Positions 33,057 through 44,831 are shown, numbered from the stretch's first letter. The stretch is DNA of 64,000 bases from Curvularia sp. ZM96 (GCA_022457065.1 JAJGBQ010000005.1:1054001-1118000), one strand, 5' to 3'. Notes: generated by a model from the sequence alone, not told the origin. Numbers and translations are program-made.

Positions 33057-36000
33057 ATGTTTCGTGTCCCATCACCGACACCACCCTCGACCCCCGGACG
33101 CGATTACTACCCAGAGCACCCTCCCTCGACAACTCCAGCCGGACCGCCGCCAGGCATGAGCAACGGCCTGTTTGGCTCGTCGCGGCCATCCTTCGACCCC
33201 AACCGCTACGACTTCGGCGCCACTTCTTTGTTTGGGAGCTCACCGCCCAAGCATGACCTGCTCGAAGGCGTCGGCTCTGGGTCCATAGGTACCTCGACTT
33301 TTGGCCGACCCCATGTCCAGCGAGGGCGTCCTAGCTCAGGCCAGTTTCGCCCATCCAATCGCGCGCCAGACAGAGGTGCCGAGGGGGAAACTGACGAGGA
33401 CGACTACACTGACGAGGAGGAGCATGATGAGGATGACGAGGACATGGACGAAGACGAGGGGTCTGAAGAGGAAGAAGAGCAATACTCTGCGCAACGGCGC
33501 AACAAGGCACAGAACAGGTTTTCTCAATCGATAGCGTCAAGGATAAGCGCAAACGACGTGGAGCCAGGTCCTGTCTTGGTTCGGTCAGGCGCAAAGCAGA
33601 CGCAATTCGACCTTCTGGCGCTTGCTAAGGGTCTCACATCGAGCGCCGGCCGATTGAGCCTTCGTGAACCCGACCATGTCATCCTTGACACGGAGCGGCT
33701 GGTCGAGAAGGTGCACGACTCCCTGCAATCAGACTCACCAGAAAAGAGAACTGAGTTGATTGGCTCAGTCGCCCACGACTTGATAGCAACATGGCGCGCC
33801 GCATCCAAGTCGAATCCTCGAGCTAGCATATCTTCGAACCGGTCTGAGAGTGCATTGGAGCTATCGCAGGCCACTCAACTGGCAGCTCTTTTGCTTTCGC
33901 TCCATCACCCTCCCCAAATCGGCCTGAACCAGCGAACTTCTGCCCTCTCCTTGGTACCAGCGCGGTCCGAATTGAAACAATACACTCCAGTCCCGAAAGC
34001 CTTGCTTGACTGGCTGAATAGTACGTTTGATGGAGGTTCTGAGGTGGCAGAGGTATTGAAGCAAAACGGCGGATACTCCAGGCATCCTTCGTTTTGGGAA
34101 GTTGTGCACGTCACCATCGCGCGGGGGAGATTCACGCAAACTCTACAGTTGCTACAGGGTGCTCAGCTTGAAAATGCTGAGACAGCCGATCATGATGGGC
34201 TGGGACGTAATGGATACACTGGCACACATCTCCAATACGCCAACCAAGCGCTCCGCCAAGCAGTTGATCTTTTGCGCGAGTGCCCTGCTATCGCATCAGA
34301 GGACTGGGATATCAAGGGACACGATTGGACCATCTTCCGTCAGCGCGTCCAGCAAGCCTCTATTAGCTTGGAAGACTTTGCAGAAGGCGAAAGTGTGAGC
34401 CGCCAGTCTGTATCGCAGCCTTTCCAGGCGGCACACTTTGGAATCTCTCAGACCCAGGCAAGCTTCCAACTTAGTGTAGCGAGCCGCAAAGCCGAAAGCA
34501 AGGTACCCTGGTCCGTCTACGAGAATCTGGAAAGGATGTATCAACTCCTGCTAGGAAACGAAGAGGAGATTCTCACTTTGTCGGCAGACTGGATCGAGGC
34601 GACTGTGGGTCTGACTGTCTGGTGGAATGGAGAGGAGGAGGACCTTGCACAAGGTAGTCTCGCAGCCAGCCGTCGGTCTATGATGCGGTCGCAACGAGTC
34701 CGCCCCGTTGACGTGACACCGACCAAAGCGTATGCTCAACGCCTTTCTGCTGCGCTTGCGGCAGTAATACAAAACAGTGACGAGGATTTCGGTATCAATT
34801 CTGTAGACCGCTTCGAGGTGGGTCTAGCCTGTGTGCTGGACGACAACGCAGAAGGCGCACTTGAGATTCTTCATGGCTGGTCACTCACCATAGCCTCCGC
34901 AGTGGCCGAGATTGCCAGTGCAGGAGAATGGTTCAAGGGCGCCAAGGGATTATTGGATCAGTTCGATCAAGATGATCTGATGGTCCTGAGCTATACCGAA
35001 CAACAGCAGCCAAAGAGTGTGACAAAAGACGATCTGCTGGTTTCCTATTCAGAGTTGTTGGCGTCAAAAGGACAAATCACAGGTAGAGAAGACCAAGAGT
35101 CCAAAGAAGGGTGGGAATTGGCTGTGCAAGTTCTGGGAAGACTCGATGATACTATAGCGGCGAACGAGCGTATCGAGCGGATACTCAATGACCTTCCTCT
35201 TGAGTCGGCAGCTCGCGTTGACAAGATCACTCAGCTGTGCCATAACCTGGGTCTCTCACAGCATGCAGTCACCATTGCTCAGGTATGTTGTCTGCCTAAA
35301 ATCAGTAACATTGATTCTAACCATTATAGAAATACGCCGACCATCTCCGCACAAACACTGAGAGCTACGGTGACACCCTCCTCTACTATGCCCGCGCTCA
35401 CGACGCACCAAGAATCCAAGAAGTGCTTCGCGTATTAGTTGCTCACTGCCTGGTCAAATCCATGGCATACCCTCCCCTGGACGAACTTGACGAATCCCTC
35501 AACTCGCTCATCACCTCTCCTAAGCAAGCTCTGACCAAGCTCGCTAACACAGATTCTGAAGCCGCCTCGCTGCTCTCGAATCATCTTAGCGGTTACGCAA
35601 CAATACGCAAGTACTATGACCTCCGTGATGAAGAGATGTTCCTGAAAAGCGGGGAGAAGCCATCACACCGACCCATGGCCCGGAAACGCGCTGCTGCCAA
35701 CGCTCTCATGGTCATTATCGCGAGTGCGGCGTCCAGCATCCGAGGAGGCCTGTACGACCCCGAGATAGAAACTGTCGTTCCCGTCGACGTCCTGCTCCCA
35801 CTCCTGGGTGAAGCCCTCATCTTCGTCAACCAACCAAAGCGCACCCTGACTCTTCGCCATCTCTACGACCTGCTCGCCGCCGTCGAAGACCTGGACACTG
35901 CCCCCAGCATGATCCGAGCGCAGTGCGAGGAGGTTCTCAACACTACTCTGCTTTCAGCCCACGACCCCAACTCCTCACAACAGATACCAAACCCACACGG

Positions 36001-36271
36001 ATTCCTTACTAAGTCGACGTCGAACTTGACTACCGCTTCTAGTCAGTACTCAATCATCGGATCCACGGACTTTGGCTCGGCAGACGGCCAGAGCGCAGAA
36101 GGCTCGACTATCCTGGTCAAAGGCGGTCATGTCGACGACAGCAAGCGTGGTTGGGACTGGCGCAAGGGGTTCCCCAAGGGCGCAAAGAGCGAGGACATCA
36201 TTGCTGTATTGAGAGTCGGTGTTGCACGCGAGATTGCGAGAGCCTTTGCTGAGGGCGAGGTCACTGCGTAA
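33057..36271 (+). CDS. NUP85: Nucleoporin Nup85
   Basis: Two exons, 33057-35282 and 35330-36271, with a 47-nt intron (donor GTATGT), giving 1055 residues. The frame rejoins at AVTIAQ/KYADHLRT. The first 170 residues are disordered, with PxFG-like SSLFG elements and a Glu/Asp-rich block at about residues 105-145 (DEDDYTDEEEHDEDDEDMDED). From about residue 175 the protein is helical throughout, with features of the Nup85 ACE1 solenoid: KRTELIGSVAHDLIATWR, HPSFWEVVHVTIARGRF, QYANQALRQAVDLLRECPA, VPWSVYENLERMYQLLLG, and a tail repeat region with SLLSNHLSGYATIRKYYDLRD. Nup85 is a structural member of the Y complex (Nup84 complex) on both faces of the pore. The C-terminal end may carry the dimer contact to Seh1-like partners. 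Confidence 0.9.
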
Positions 36272-36598
36272 ATGAAACGTTTGTCTCGTGAGAAAACGCT
36301 GGGGAAGAAGTGATCTGGGGCAGGGAGGAAAGAGGGAAGCAGCCCAGGGATTTGATACCACACCACATTGTACGAGTAGTGTACTTGCACACTGAAACAA
36401 CGAATGAAAGGCAATCTTTTTTTGTTTGGATATAGGAAGAGAGCGCATGTTCATTGGTTATGGGGATGGGGGGAATATTAGGAAAGAAAAATCTAATGAA
36501 ATTAGCGTTCGAGCATGGTGTAGAGTCTTGATTATTTCTTCATCTGCGATGTCTGACCTGCCATTACCACTACTAAAGCACGCTAAGATTGCTCACCA
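36272..36598. other. Intergenic region, NUP85 3' side
   Basis: No recognisable gene; the genes on either side converge here. Confidence 0.6.
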
Positions 36599-37535
36599 CT
36601 AATCACTTCTCTGTATATAGACGTAGCAAAGCGGTCCGGCAGTCGTGGAAAACAAGTCTTTACTCGCAAGATGGTTCATATCCTCTGACACTACAACACC
36701 CATCTCCTGCATATCTTCTAGCATACCGCGAGGATTATCTGACATGATCCAATCTGTACCGCCTAAGCCAACGTATTAGTATTCTGTAACGAGACGACAA
36801 GAACGGAAAAAGAGAGAAAAGAAAAGAAAAAAAACATACCTTCATACATGCTCGTCCGCCTCCGAACCTGGCTTCCAAGATACAAAGTCCACATCCACCA
36901 GTGGCGATCTAACTGCGTATGATGCAGCTAGAAGAAAGGTTCGCCGGGACCGAGGGTTACGCCTGCGTGGGAACCGATGGCATCGCCGTTATTGCCCATG
37001 CTCTATTCGTCGTCATTGACTGAGTTGCTGCATTTGGACCAGTTCCAGTAGGGCAGGTAGCCGACGTGTTGGCATTTGTTGCGGAGAGCAGTCTCATAGG
37101 CCCAGACGAAGTAGCGGTGCCAGTGCAGAAAGTCTGCGGTTGAGTGGATGGCGGGCGTCATGTTCTGGAGTGGAAAGCCATGGTTAGCGTGTTGACATGT
37201 GCTGAGCGTGTTGGGGACTTGCCATGTGAATAACGACAAAGTCATCGTAGCGGGACTCTGCACCTGGGTACTGGCCCACTGGGAGCTTGGAGGGTGGTGT
37301 GAGAAGGCATCTAACGGCATTGGTGTAAGCTTTTCGCACTGCTTTAGTGAGATCACCACTATTGTGTGTTAGTGTGTACAATTGGCTATTGACAGATGGC
37401 ACTCACAACTCCTTGCGTACGGCGACTGTGTCTCCGTGGCAGGTGGAGGCTCGGCTCACACCATCGCTCAGTGCGCCGTCAAGCACTTTTTAGGCGTTTT
37501 CGAGAGCTTGTTGTTGGATATTAGTGAGCGGTGAG
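36599..37535 (-). pseudogene. Tyrosinase (copper oxidase) pseudogene
   Basis: Minus-strand remnants in order: QALENA, stop, KVLDGALSDGV, DTVAVRKE, a still usable intron, GDLTKAVRKAYTNAVRCL, a second intron with a GC donor, then AIHSTADFLHWHRYF (CuA-type His motif) and GYLPYWNWSK. After this come a TAG stop, a jump that removes most of the spacer between the copper sites, LGPGEPFF, another TAG, LHHTQLDRHWWMW (CuB), and a last exon ending in the typical STTAGPLCYVY. Tyrosinases oxidise phenols to quinones in pigment formation. Three in-frame stops and the missing centre make activity very unlikely. The stops are TAA and TAG, which CAA, CAG or TGG codons reach by a single C-to-T or G-to-A change, as repeat-induced point mutation (RIP) would produce. 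The splice sites are still recognisable, so the loss may be recent. Confidence 0.85.
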
Positions 37536-37971
37536 ACACAGCGTTACCACAATATATTTGAGGATAAAAGTGCCGGTTATCGAGTGAAGAGCGGTGAGAC
37601 ATATAGTGAGGTTGTAAGTCGGGTATATATATGATTCGTTCCTTCCTCGTATTCTCACGTGGACAATAAACGACCATGCCACAATACACTGCCTTCCACA
37701 AGGTGTCATGCCTAAGTTTTGTAACTGGATTCATGCGCAAGAGATAAGACTAAGCTTAATTAAGTAATTTAAAACTCTAGTTAGCTAACAAGAGCCTTAG
37801 GAAGTCTTTAGTCTAGAGTTTTTTTTTAATCGCGTGCGAAAACCGTATAGGGCCGGAGTGACAAAGCTTACGCCTGAGACCTTCGTACGTGACAAAGATT
37901 TTCGGGCGGCTTTTAAGGTAGTCTTCTACAATAACGTCCATCCCTACGTGCTAGAACGTATAGTGAGATAG

Positions 37972-38005
37972 GACTAGGCTGGCATATCCATTTGCCAGCC
38001 TAGTC
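37972..38005. repeat. Perfect 13-bp inverted repeat with 8-nt loop
   Basis: GACTAGGCTGGCA at 37972-37984 is the exact reverse complement of 37993-38005. The loop is TATCCATT. It could be the terminus of a small transposon or a cruciform-forming site. Confidence 0.85.
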
Positions 38006-38165
38006 AAGGTATACCCGAGCGATAGCTCCTTAAGCACACTTGTCATTAAGTATCGCCGGCTCCATCGGCCTCACCAGCAATACAGTAATATCCGACTTAG
38101 TCGCCGATAACATTTCTAGATGAGTATTGGCACTAGCGCTTACTTTGCTACTGTCATTCTTTTGT

Positions 38166-38172
38166 TATAAAT
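38166..38172 (+). promoter_or_regulatory. TATA box of the secreted-protein pseudogene
   Basis: TATAAAT about 85 bases before the former start position, followed by a pyrimidine- and CAA-rich leader as in fungal 5' UTRs. Confidence 0.4.
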
Positions 38173-38252
38173 CTCTTTCTTCGCCTAATGTTATCCATCA
38201 ATCAACCATCATATATCTTCACCAAGACCAGCTTTACATACTTTACTCTTAA

Positions 38253-38583
38253 CAAATCATCAAGTATTTTTTCGGACTTGTTACTACTTCGCTACTATGC
38301 CTAGTTGGCACTTCCATGGCGGGATGCACTGATAACTGCAAAGGCCGTCCCGTCAACGCTGGATGTACTGTTAACTGTGTAATTATCTCCACCAAAGCTC
38401 TTAAACAGAATACTAACAGATGTACAGGACGGCGCTATTGGTTCCGGATTTTGCAACACTGGTGAAGGGGGACAATTCTTTTGTCAGACTAGTTAGGGTG
38501 CTTAGGCTATGTGTCGCAGCCTCTGCAATGCCGCAGAAACACTCCAATTGAGCCAAGGTAGCAAGTCACCGCAGCGCCGATGA
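38253..38583 (+). pseudogene. Broken gene for a small secreted Cys-rich protein
   Basis: An open frame starts after a TAA at 38250. It encodes a signal-peptide-like stretch (IIKYFFGLVTTSLLCLVG, then TSMA), then a Cys-rich mature part. A clean 49-nt intron lies at 38379-38427, with donor GTAATT, branch CTAAC and acceptor ACAG. Exon 2 meets TAG at 38494 and TAG at 38503, then stays in the same frame with two more Cys codons to a TGA at 38581. The first codon of the frame is not ATG; the place where a start is expected reads ATC. Both inner stops are one C-to-T change from CAG. The mature region would hold eight cysteines, as in fungal apoplastic effectors or antimicrobial proteins, but I recognise no named family. 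An internal ATG at 38316 could only make a 43-residue piece without a signal peptide. Confidence 0.65.
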
Positions 38584-40466
38584 GGACGCAAAAAAATAAA
38601 AAAATGAAATGCTGCCGTTACGATAGCTCTTGAGCTTTGTCCTTGCAAATTGTCTTGCTTATACCGGGTGTTGTCGCTATATTGTTAGACACTTAGCAAT
38701 GTATCTTGAATGCGCATATAGCTCTCCTGTCTGTGAGCCCGTACCGTGACACTTAGGAAGCTATCGCTAGGGGGTATGCATTGATCCTGTTTAATACTAA
38801 CTTGTCTAATATTATAGAGGGATAGACGTGAGTAGTATAGTAATACCAGGGTGAGACCATTGGTGGGACTCTTGCCTTACAAAATAGAAACATGTCTCTG
38901 ATAGATCGGGCTCCCTACGCGTATCGTGTAATCTGGATCTCAGATACAGTGCAGTATGTTTCAGATCCTTCGCAAACTAGCAATAGAGGTTCTTGATACG
39001 ATGCTTACAAACAGGCTTCTCAGCCAAAGCGCCACCAATATCAGTGGGTAGCGTCGAGTAGTGCGTGCTGCAGGAAGAGTGCATGTGCTAGCCAATGGGG
39101 AAGCACAAAATCCCCAAGCAGGCACCACGCGCAGAAGACCAGGATATGTGGGAAAAGAAACCATGGGTCGCAAAGATAGCCTGGCTGCAGTGAGGTGCTC
39201 GGTGAAATCCACGGTACATAAGTAAGTTTGCGGGGGTGTTGATATGCAGATTTATGGAAAGCGTGGTGTGGTCTGCGGAGTACTGTGCCCAGTATGGATG
39301 TGTCGGCTATGAGCAAGATTGTTGGACACAGCCATGGTATTACCCAGCGCGCCAGGGCTGATTCGGAAAGGCCGCTGGGCATGAGCATGAGGATGGGCGC
39401 TGTGAGAGGGGCGAAACGGTTGGATTGCAGGTAGGTTGCAGGCGGGCGTCCGGAGCCAAGCCGGAAAGGGAGTAAAGTGGTAACGTGACTTTTGGCGCGA
39501 CCGCGTTGAGGGGCGATCGTCGCGTCCAAGCCAGGGCGTGTTGCCCCCTCGTTTCCGAGGCTGAATGATGGGCGACACATATTGCCGCGGGATCAGGCAC
39601 CCTTTGATACTCATTACCACAGCTCCGTCTGCTCGCAAATTGCATTGTCGCGCGGAATCGGCTCGGTACCTTGTATCATGCTGCTGCAGCAGACGGCTCG
39701 TCGGTGGACGCGACTTTGCCCCTCAGGGGAAGTTAAACCGCCACTTGTGGATTGGGCTTAGGATGAGCGATGAACTGTCGCTGGCTACTGCGCGGCGTCG
39801 GCTGCATTTGCTTTTCGCAAAGTTTCCTGGGTAGCGTGGCCAAAGCTTCGGATATGATATTCCATGTTCCATCGAAAGGGCGATGGATGCCTTGGACGGG
39901 GGGTGAGACCAATCGCAGCCCAGTTGCATCGCCCTGTGTGCACCCTCATTGGTGATGTGATAGGAAAAAGCAGAGTCGAGGCGTCGCAAGCACGAAGACT
40001 CGGCTCCTAGCGAGCCGGCTGTGAAGATTGAAGACATGCCATGCTGGACTAGCGCAACCAGCTCTTTGTCCCGCCCTTGTTTCACAACCTTGCACAAGTG
40101 TTGGTCTGGGGCTTAGCCTTGTGCATGCTTGACTCTTCACCACTCGAAAAGGACTAGCCAAACATGTGATATCGCGTTGACGCGTTAGTCACTTTACGCG
40201 TCCAATCCGCGTCGCAATTCACCTCCTCCCCGACAGCGGGCCAGATAGCGGCCTCCCGGGAGGAGTCAGGTATATATACACACCTGCAGTCGCTCGCTAC
40301 TTTGCCTGCCATCGCCTGTCTCGTCTTGCTGCACGCTCGATTGCCCAAGGACCTGCTTCATTGGCTTGCGTGTTGGGATTTCAACATCTACTGTTCACGC
40401 ACGGTACCTCCAAGTATCCAAGACATCTACCTAACCATAATCCCTCTTGTGTACCATCAGTCAGCC
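38584..40466. other. Intergenic region of 1.9 kb
   Basis: AT-rich near 38.6-38.95 kb, GC-richer later. Minus-strand frames at 39041-39580 and 39252-39638 overlap each other and have no recognisable domain. A TATA box lies at 40271-40278 before the BTB gene. Confidence 0.5.
40271..40278 (+). promoter_or_regulatory. TATA box of the BTB-domain gene
   Basis: TATATATA about 190 bases upstream of the BTB start codon at 40467, leaving room for a 5' UTR of typical fungal length. Confidence 0.5.
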
Positions 40467-41339
40467 ATGTTCTCATCATCGAACCGCACCCGACACCAGG
40501 AAGGCAGCTTCTCGAAACACCGAGCAAGCAAGTCGAAATCGTCCAAGAAGAACCCTTCGTTCAAGGACTCACCAAGGAGAGTAGAAAAGCTAGCACAGCA
40601 GGCGCAGGCGTCGGCATCCAACTCTAACCCTGCATCTCCATCTCTAGGCAGGTAAGTTTGCAACCTGGATATCTCCTTTCAAACAACCTTGCTGATGACA
40701 TCTAGTGCAATCGTCACTGTATCTGTCGGACGTGAGCAACGACTCTTTGCAGCGCATGAAGATGTCTTGTCGCATTCGCCCTGGTTTCAATCCCTTTGCA
40801 ACGGTCAGTTCTTCCAAACCACCACCAACAAACGCATCGATCTGCCCGATGAAGAACCCGAGGTCTTTTCATCCATCCTCGAGTACCTCTACAAAGGCGA
40901 CTACTACCCACGCATGGAGTATGACAAGAAGCGCAACAGCTGGAGTCTTGAGGATGGCGGTGCCAACCCCAACAACACACATGAAGCCGTCATCCAGTCA
41001 TCGGTTGGACCGATTCTCAAGGACACCATCATCTACTGCCAAGCAGACAAGTACGGACTCCAGGAACTGAAGAAGCTTGCTCTCAAGAAGCAAGGCCTTC
41101 AGTCTGGCATTCAGTGTTCCACCATCCTCACGTCTGCTCGTTACGCCTACGCAAATACCCCTGATAACGACTCTAAGCTGCGCGCTCACTACCTTGCTCT
41201 CATCATTCGCGCGCGCCACACCTTCAAGCGCAGCGGCACAATGCAGAACGAGATGGAGCATGGTGGAAAGCTCTTCTTCGATCTGTTCGTCGCCATGGTC
41301 AACCACATGGACGACCTTTCCGGCAAGTCGCCTTACTAG
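40467..41339 (+). CDS. BTB/POZ-domain protein
   Basis: Two exons, 40467-40651 and 40706-41339, with a 54-nt intron (donor GTAAGT), giving 272 residues. The first 62 residues are basic and Ser/Lys-rich (SKSKSSKKNPSFKDSPRR). The BTB fold follows from about residue 63: IVTVSVGREQRLFAAHEDVLSHSPWFQSLC (shown in part), then IDLPDEEPEVFSSILEYLY and a helical end with TIIYCQADKYGLQELKKLALKK. It belongs to the fungal proteins with one BTB domain and no kelch or BACK repeats. Such proteins often act as Cullin-3 adaptors or dimerisation modules; which applies here is not visible. Residues after the domain are helical without a further motif. Confidence 0.88.
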
Positions 41340-42018
41340 ACTCTTTTAATCCTCTTTCAACTGCTTTGGCCAGTAGGTTTTTGTTTTCTTTTGTTATCAC
41401 AACTGTTCCACGATTTTATTGTCACCTAGAACCCAGCGGTAATGTTGCTGTCTCATTACTCCAACCTTCCTGTATATATATTCCCCCCGATCAGCCTCAC
41501 CGCTACGTCTCCCCAGTATCGGGCTCTCCTGACGTTCTCTTTGCTTTCTTCTTGACTCACGCAAGGCGTTTTTGGAATGGTTCTTTCTCGTTCTATTGCT
41601 CGATCAGTTCCCTCTGTTGTACTACTATCTTCTTTTTCTTCTACTTTATTTACAGGTTCTTTCACATGTGTTTCAAGAATGTCAAGAAACTGGGAGACAC
41701 AAAATAAATTGCGTCATGGATATCTCCGCAATCACTGCGTTTGCTAGCCCCACGTGATCTCACATTCACCTCTCTACCATCGCATTTCTCTTACTGCCTA
41801 GAGTAGCAATTGGAATATATTTATTGCAAAACTACCTATCCTTCCATCAAGCAGTCACTCGCCTGCACCTTCTTGGGTGGGCTCCCTAGCACAAATAGTT
41901 CCGTGGTGATTTATCACTACGACTAAGAACTGGGCTGCTCGCTAGGGGGGCGTTTGTCGGCCGTAGAACCTTGGTTCGATCCGGAAGACAGACGTCGGGC
42001 AGCGGAGGCGCGGGCGAG

Positions 42019-42095
42019 TCGACGGCTTGATTGAAAATCGATGGCTTAATCATCGACGGCTTGATGAAATATCGTAGCCTCGATGATTATCATTG
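42019..42095. repeat. Degenerate direct repeats of a TCGACGGCTTGAT unit
   Basis: TCGACGGCTTGA at 42019 and 42053, with a variant TCGATGGCTTAA between them at 42038 and a weaker fourth copy after them. Confidence 0.6.
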
Positions 42096-42457
42096 CCTTG
42101 ATTTTTTTGTCCATTTTCTTTTGCCCGCAGTGAAAGTGGTAGGAGCAACCTAATGAGCGATAGTGACATGTGCTGGGTGTATTTGGTTCACTTCCTTATT
42201 CGCAGTTGAGTAATATATTTGTATCAACTTCCTTTTTATCTATCTGGGAATCTTGTGGGAGGACGGCATTACCACTTTGCAACAAGACGGAAGCCTTACT
42301 GTCAGGTGTTTTTTATTGCTTTCCGCGACATTCAATAACAGTTGTCTGAAATCATGAGGAACCCATGTTTTGCTACTACGTCTAAATGCTTCCACCATGT
42401 GATGTGCCCATGTGGCAGTTCATTACTTCAAAAGTGACAAACATCGTACGTACGTAC

Positions 42458-42481
42458 TCGTCCTCGTCCTCGTCCTCGTCC
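42458..42481. repeat. (TCGTCC)4 microsatellite
   Basis: Four exact hexanucleotide copies, preceded by CGTACGTACGTAC. Confidence 0.85.
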
Positions 42482-43141
42482 TCTTCTTCCCTAATATTTT
42501 ACGCACATATTCCACCAACAACCAAGATAACTCACAACCGCCCATCGCAAAAACCCACGAAAAGACCTCCCTCGAACGAAAAGAAAAAATACTGCCTTCT
42601 AGGCGTACCTAACCCTCACATCCGCAACTCTATGAACACAAGAAGTCATCGCTTCACTCATCCATGTTCGCTTTCGCAAAACACCTCCTCCCTCTGACTC
42701 AAAAGCCGACCTGAGACACTATTGCCACACTACATAGCGTAGACTAGACTAAACTAGGGCGTAGAGAGTACCAAAAAGGATCCGAAGCAGTGCAAGCGAG
42801 GGCCAAGAAAAAATGACGGACCAAGAAAAGAAAAAGAGGCGACGGGGAAGGGAGGGTGTGGGGGACGCGCGGTGTCAGATGATAGCGCGAAGGGGGTGCG
42901 CGTCGCGTGTTGAGTAGCATGTGGAAAAAAGGCAAAGACGGCTATACTATTTGATTGTTTGCATGCCATCATGATCGTCTTGCATGTGTCGCTTCGGTAA
43001 AGCGTTTTCAACATACACAACTATGTCCCTGCACATCGCTAATCATACACTGCCATTTACCTACACGTCCAAATTAAGTGACGAGGTATGACTGGTATTG
43101 CCAAGGGGCCATCCAGGCCACAGTGTCTAGGCAGCAAGCCA

Positions 43142-44831
43142 TCAAACCCCTGTACCGGGAAAAGCACCTTTCTTATTCAATACCACGAGCCCATGGTCGC
43201 GTGCAATATATCCTTTCATGTATCCCTGGCAGTCAAAATGTCAGTTCTGATCCTTGTTCCGCATAATGAGCTACAGATTCTTATAAAGCGCATACCTTGT
43301 AGATTTGGTTGGCCAGTAAGCACTCGACCTCGTCGTCCTCGACGACTTGGCCGCTGCCTTCGCCTGCAGTACCCATTCGGAGTGCGGCTGCAAAATGCGC
43401 TATCGGAATGCGCGACTTGCGTATTCTGTCCTTCTCGGTTTGTCCTTCCTTGAGGTCGTCGTAGCCGGCAGCAAGATACACTTTTCTCAGGAGATTGCGT
43501 AGAGCGATGTCACGACTTCGTTCTAGAGTGAGGAATATGCGCCGCTTGACAAACTCCGGCTCACCCTGCGCAAGGGCCCGGTCGAAGCCTGTGAGATCGC
43601 CTCGTTTTATGCAAGCTACAAGTGGTCCAAAGGTGCCCTCGAGGTGTGGTGCTTCTGCAAGGAGGCTGGGTGTTGGGATTTTGTGCTTTGTGATGAGGCG
43701 GCAAGGTATGAGGTAGGTGAGGATTAGGCTACAGCAGTCAGCTTCGGGCATGCCTCCCTTTTTTTGGTCCAACATTGTATGCGTAGTTGTCATACTTACG
43801 ATTTGTTCCTCTGTGATCGCGAATAGCACAAGTCCCATGCTTCCTGCAAGCTGCTCTCTGCCTAGTCATTGTCAGAAGGTGTCCTTGTCTTCCATTCTGT
43901 GGGCATACCTTGGCATAGTCCTCCTGCAGGAATGCCAGCACTCCAAGATAGTACTTGTACGTCACCCTGTGTGCTCGCGGATATAGTTCGAATGCGGGTA
44001 GGTCGGACTGTGCTTCGATCGATCGCACGACGTTCTTGGATAGGCTGACGGCTTTGAGCTATGGATATGTTCGTTAGCAATTACATTTTAAGAAACTAGC
44101 GATTGGCCAATCCCACCTTGAAGTACGTCTTGAACTGGAGATTGGCTATGCAATAGACGCCCCATTTGCGGGACTCTGACATGTCTGGATTTCTGCAACA
44201 CTATAAGACAATTTCTCAAATATGGCAAGGGAAATGTAGCACACCTGTCACCAAGGCATAGTGAGAAGATTCTGTTGAAAACGCGTGCGGCCTCTTCAAG
44301 CTTCTGGTTCTGCGGAACAGTGCTCACGATATCGTCTGAATAGTCAGTGCTGGAGGTTGCTGATTTCGATTTGGCCAGTTGCTCGTCTGCCTTGATAGCT
44401 ATCTTCCTGAGATGGTTTGCAGTGAAATACAGCGTAAAGATGGCCCACGACGGTAGCAGCCCAGTCGAGATGTGCTTGATAAAGCTGCTGGTCAAGTCCT
44501 TCCAAGTGTCATATACTGCCACGTATTGCTGCTCGTTGACCCTACCCTGGTTTGCAGCCTCTTCTGCCTTGATAATCTCCCTGACCGCGCGCCAATAGCC
44601 AGCAAGGATATCCACCCAAGCACCGCTCTCTTTGTTGGTCATGCGCGCGTCCTTGCTGTACTTCAGCGCATACCGGACATCGGCCTCAACCTTGTCATCG
44701 GAGGATGCGCGATAGAAGTCATAAAGCCGCCCTGGATCGTGCGCAGGCGCAACTGGACTGAGAAAGTGTGCGACAGGCTGCGCCAGTCCCGTGCTATACG
44801 CCTTCAAGAAAGGGTCGAGTGCGGTTTGCAT
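43142..44831 (-). CDS. CSN12: PCI-domain protein, CSN12/Thp1 (PCID2) family
   Basis: Six exons: 44245-44831, 44117-44192, 43909-44058, 43800-43861, 43296-43728 and 43142-43225, giving 463 residues. Introns are 52, 58, 47, 71 and 70 nt and all close in frame. The N-terminal half is helical (ADVRYALKYSKDARMTNK, WVDILAGYWRAVREII, SSFIKHISTGLLPSWAIFTLYF). The middle carries the CSN12 signature KWGVYCIANLQFKTYFK and TYKYYLGVLAFLQEDYAK. The PCI winged helix ends with EVECLLANQIYK, then GYMKGYIARDHGLVVLNKKGAFP. In yeast, Csn12 associates with the COP9 signalosome and also with Sem1/Thp3 in splicing and transcription; PCID2/Thp1 belongs to TREX-2. Which complex this copy serves cannot be told; length fits CSN12. 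Confidence 0.9.

Larger units (their letters stand above)
37536..38252. other. AT-rich decayed sequence with hairpin
   Basis: It contains an open stretch of 46 codons at 37831-37971 (plus) with no recognised family, the perfect hairpin at 37972-38005, and, at its right end, the promoter-like start of the secreted-protein pseudogene. Looks like remnant DNA. Confidence 0.45.
41340..43141. other. Intergenic region of 1.8 kb
   Basis: 3' flanks of BTB and CSN12 (convergent). It contains a degenerate direct repeat at 42019-42095 and a hexanucleotide repeat at 42458-42481. No coding sequence recognised. Confidence 0.5.

Noticed and set aside
39041..39580. 179-codon minus-strand frame with hydrophobic stretches
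   Set aside because: Considered as a membrane protein, but it has no family match and overlaps two other frames of similar length.
41941..42000. Possible tRNA, from a TTCGATCC-like element
   Set aside because: There is no matching acceptor or anticodon stem around it.
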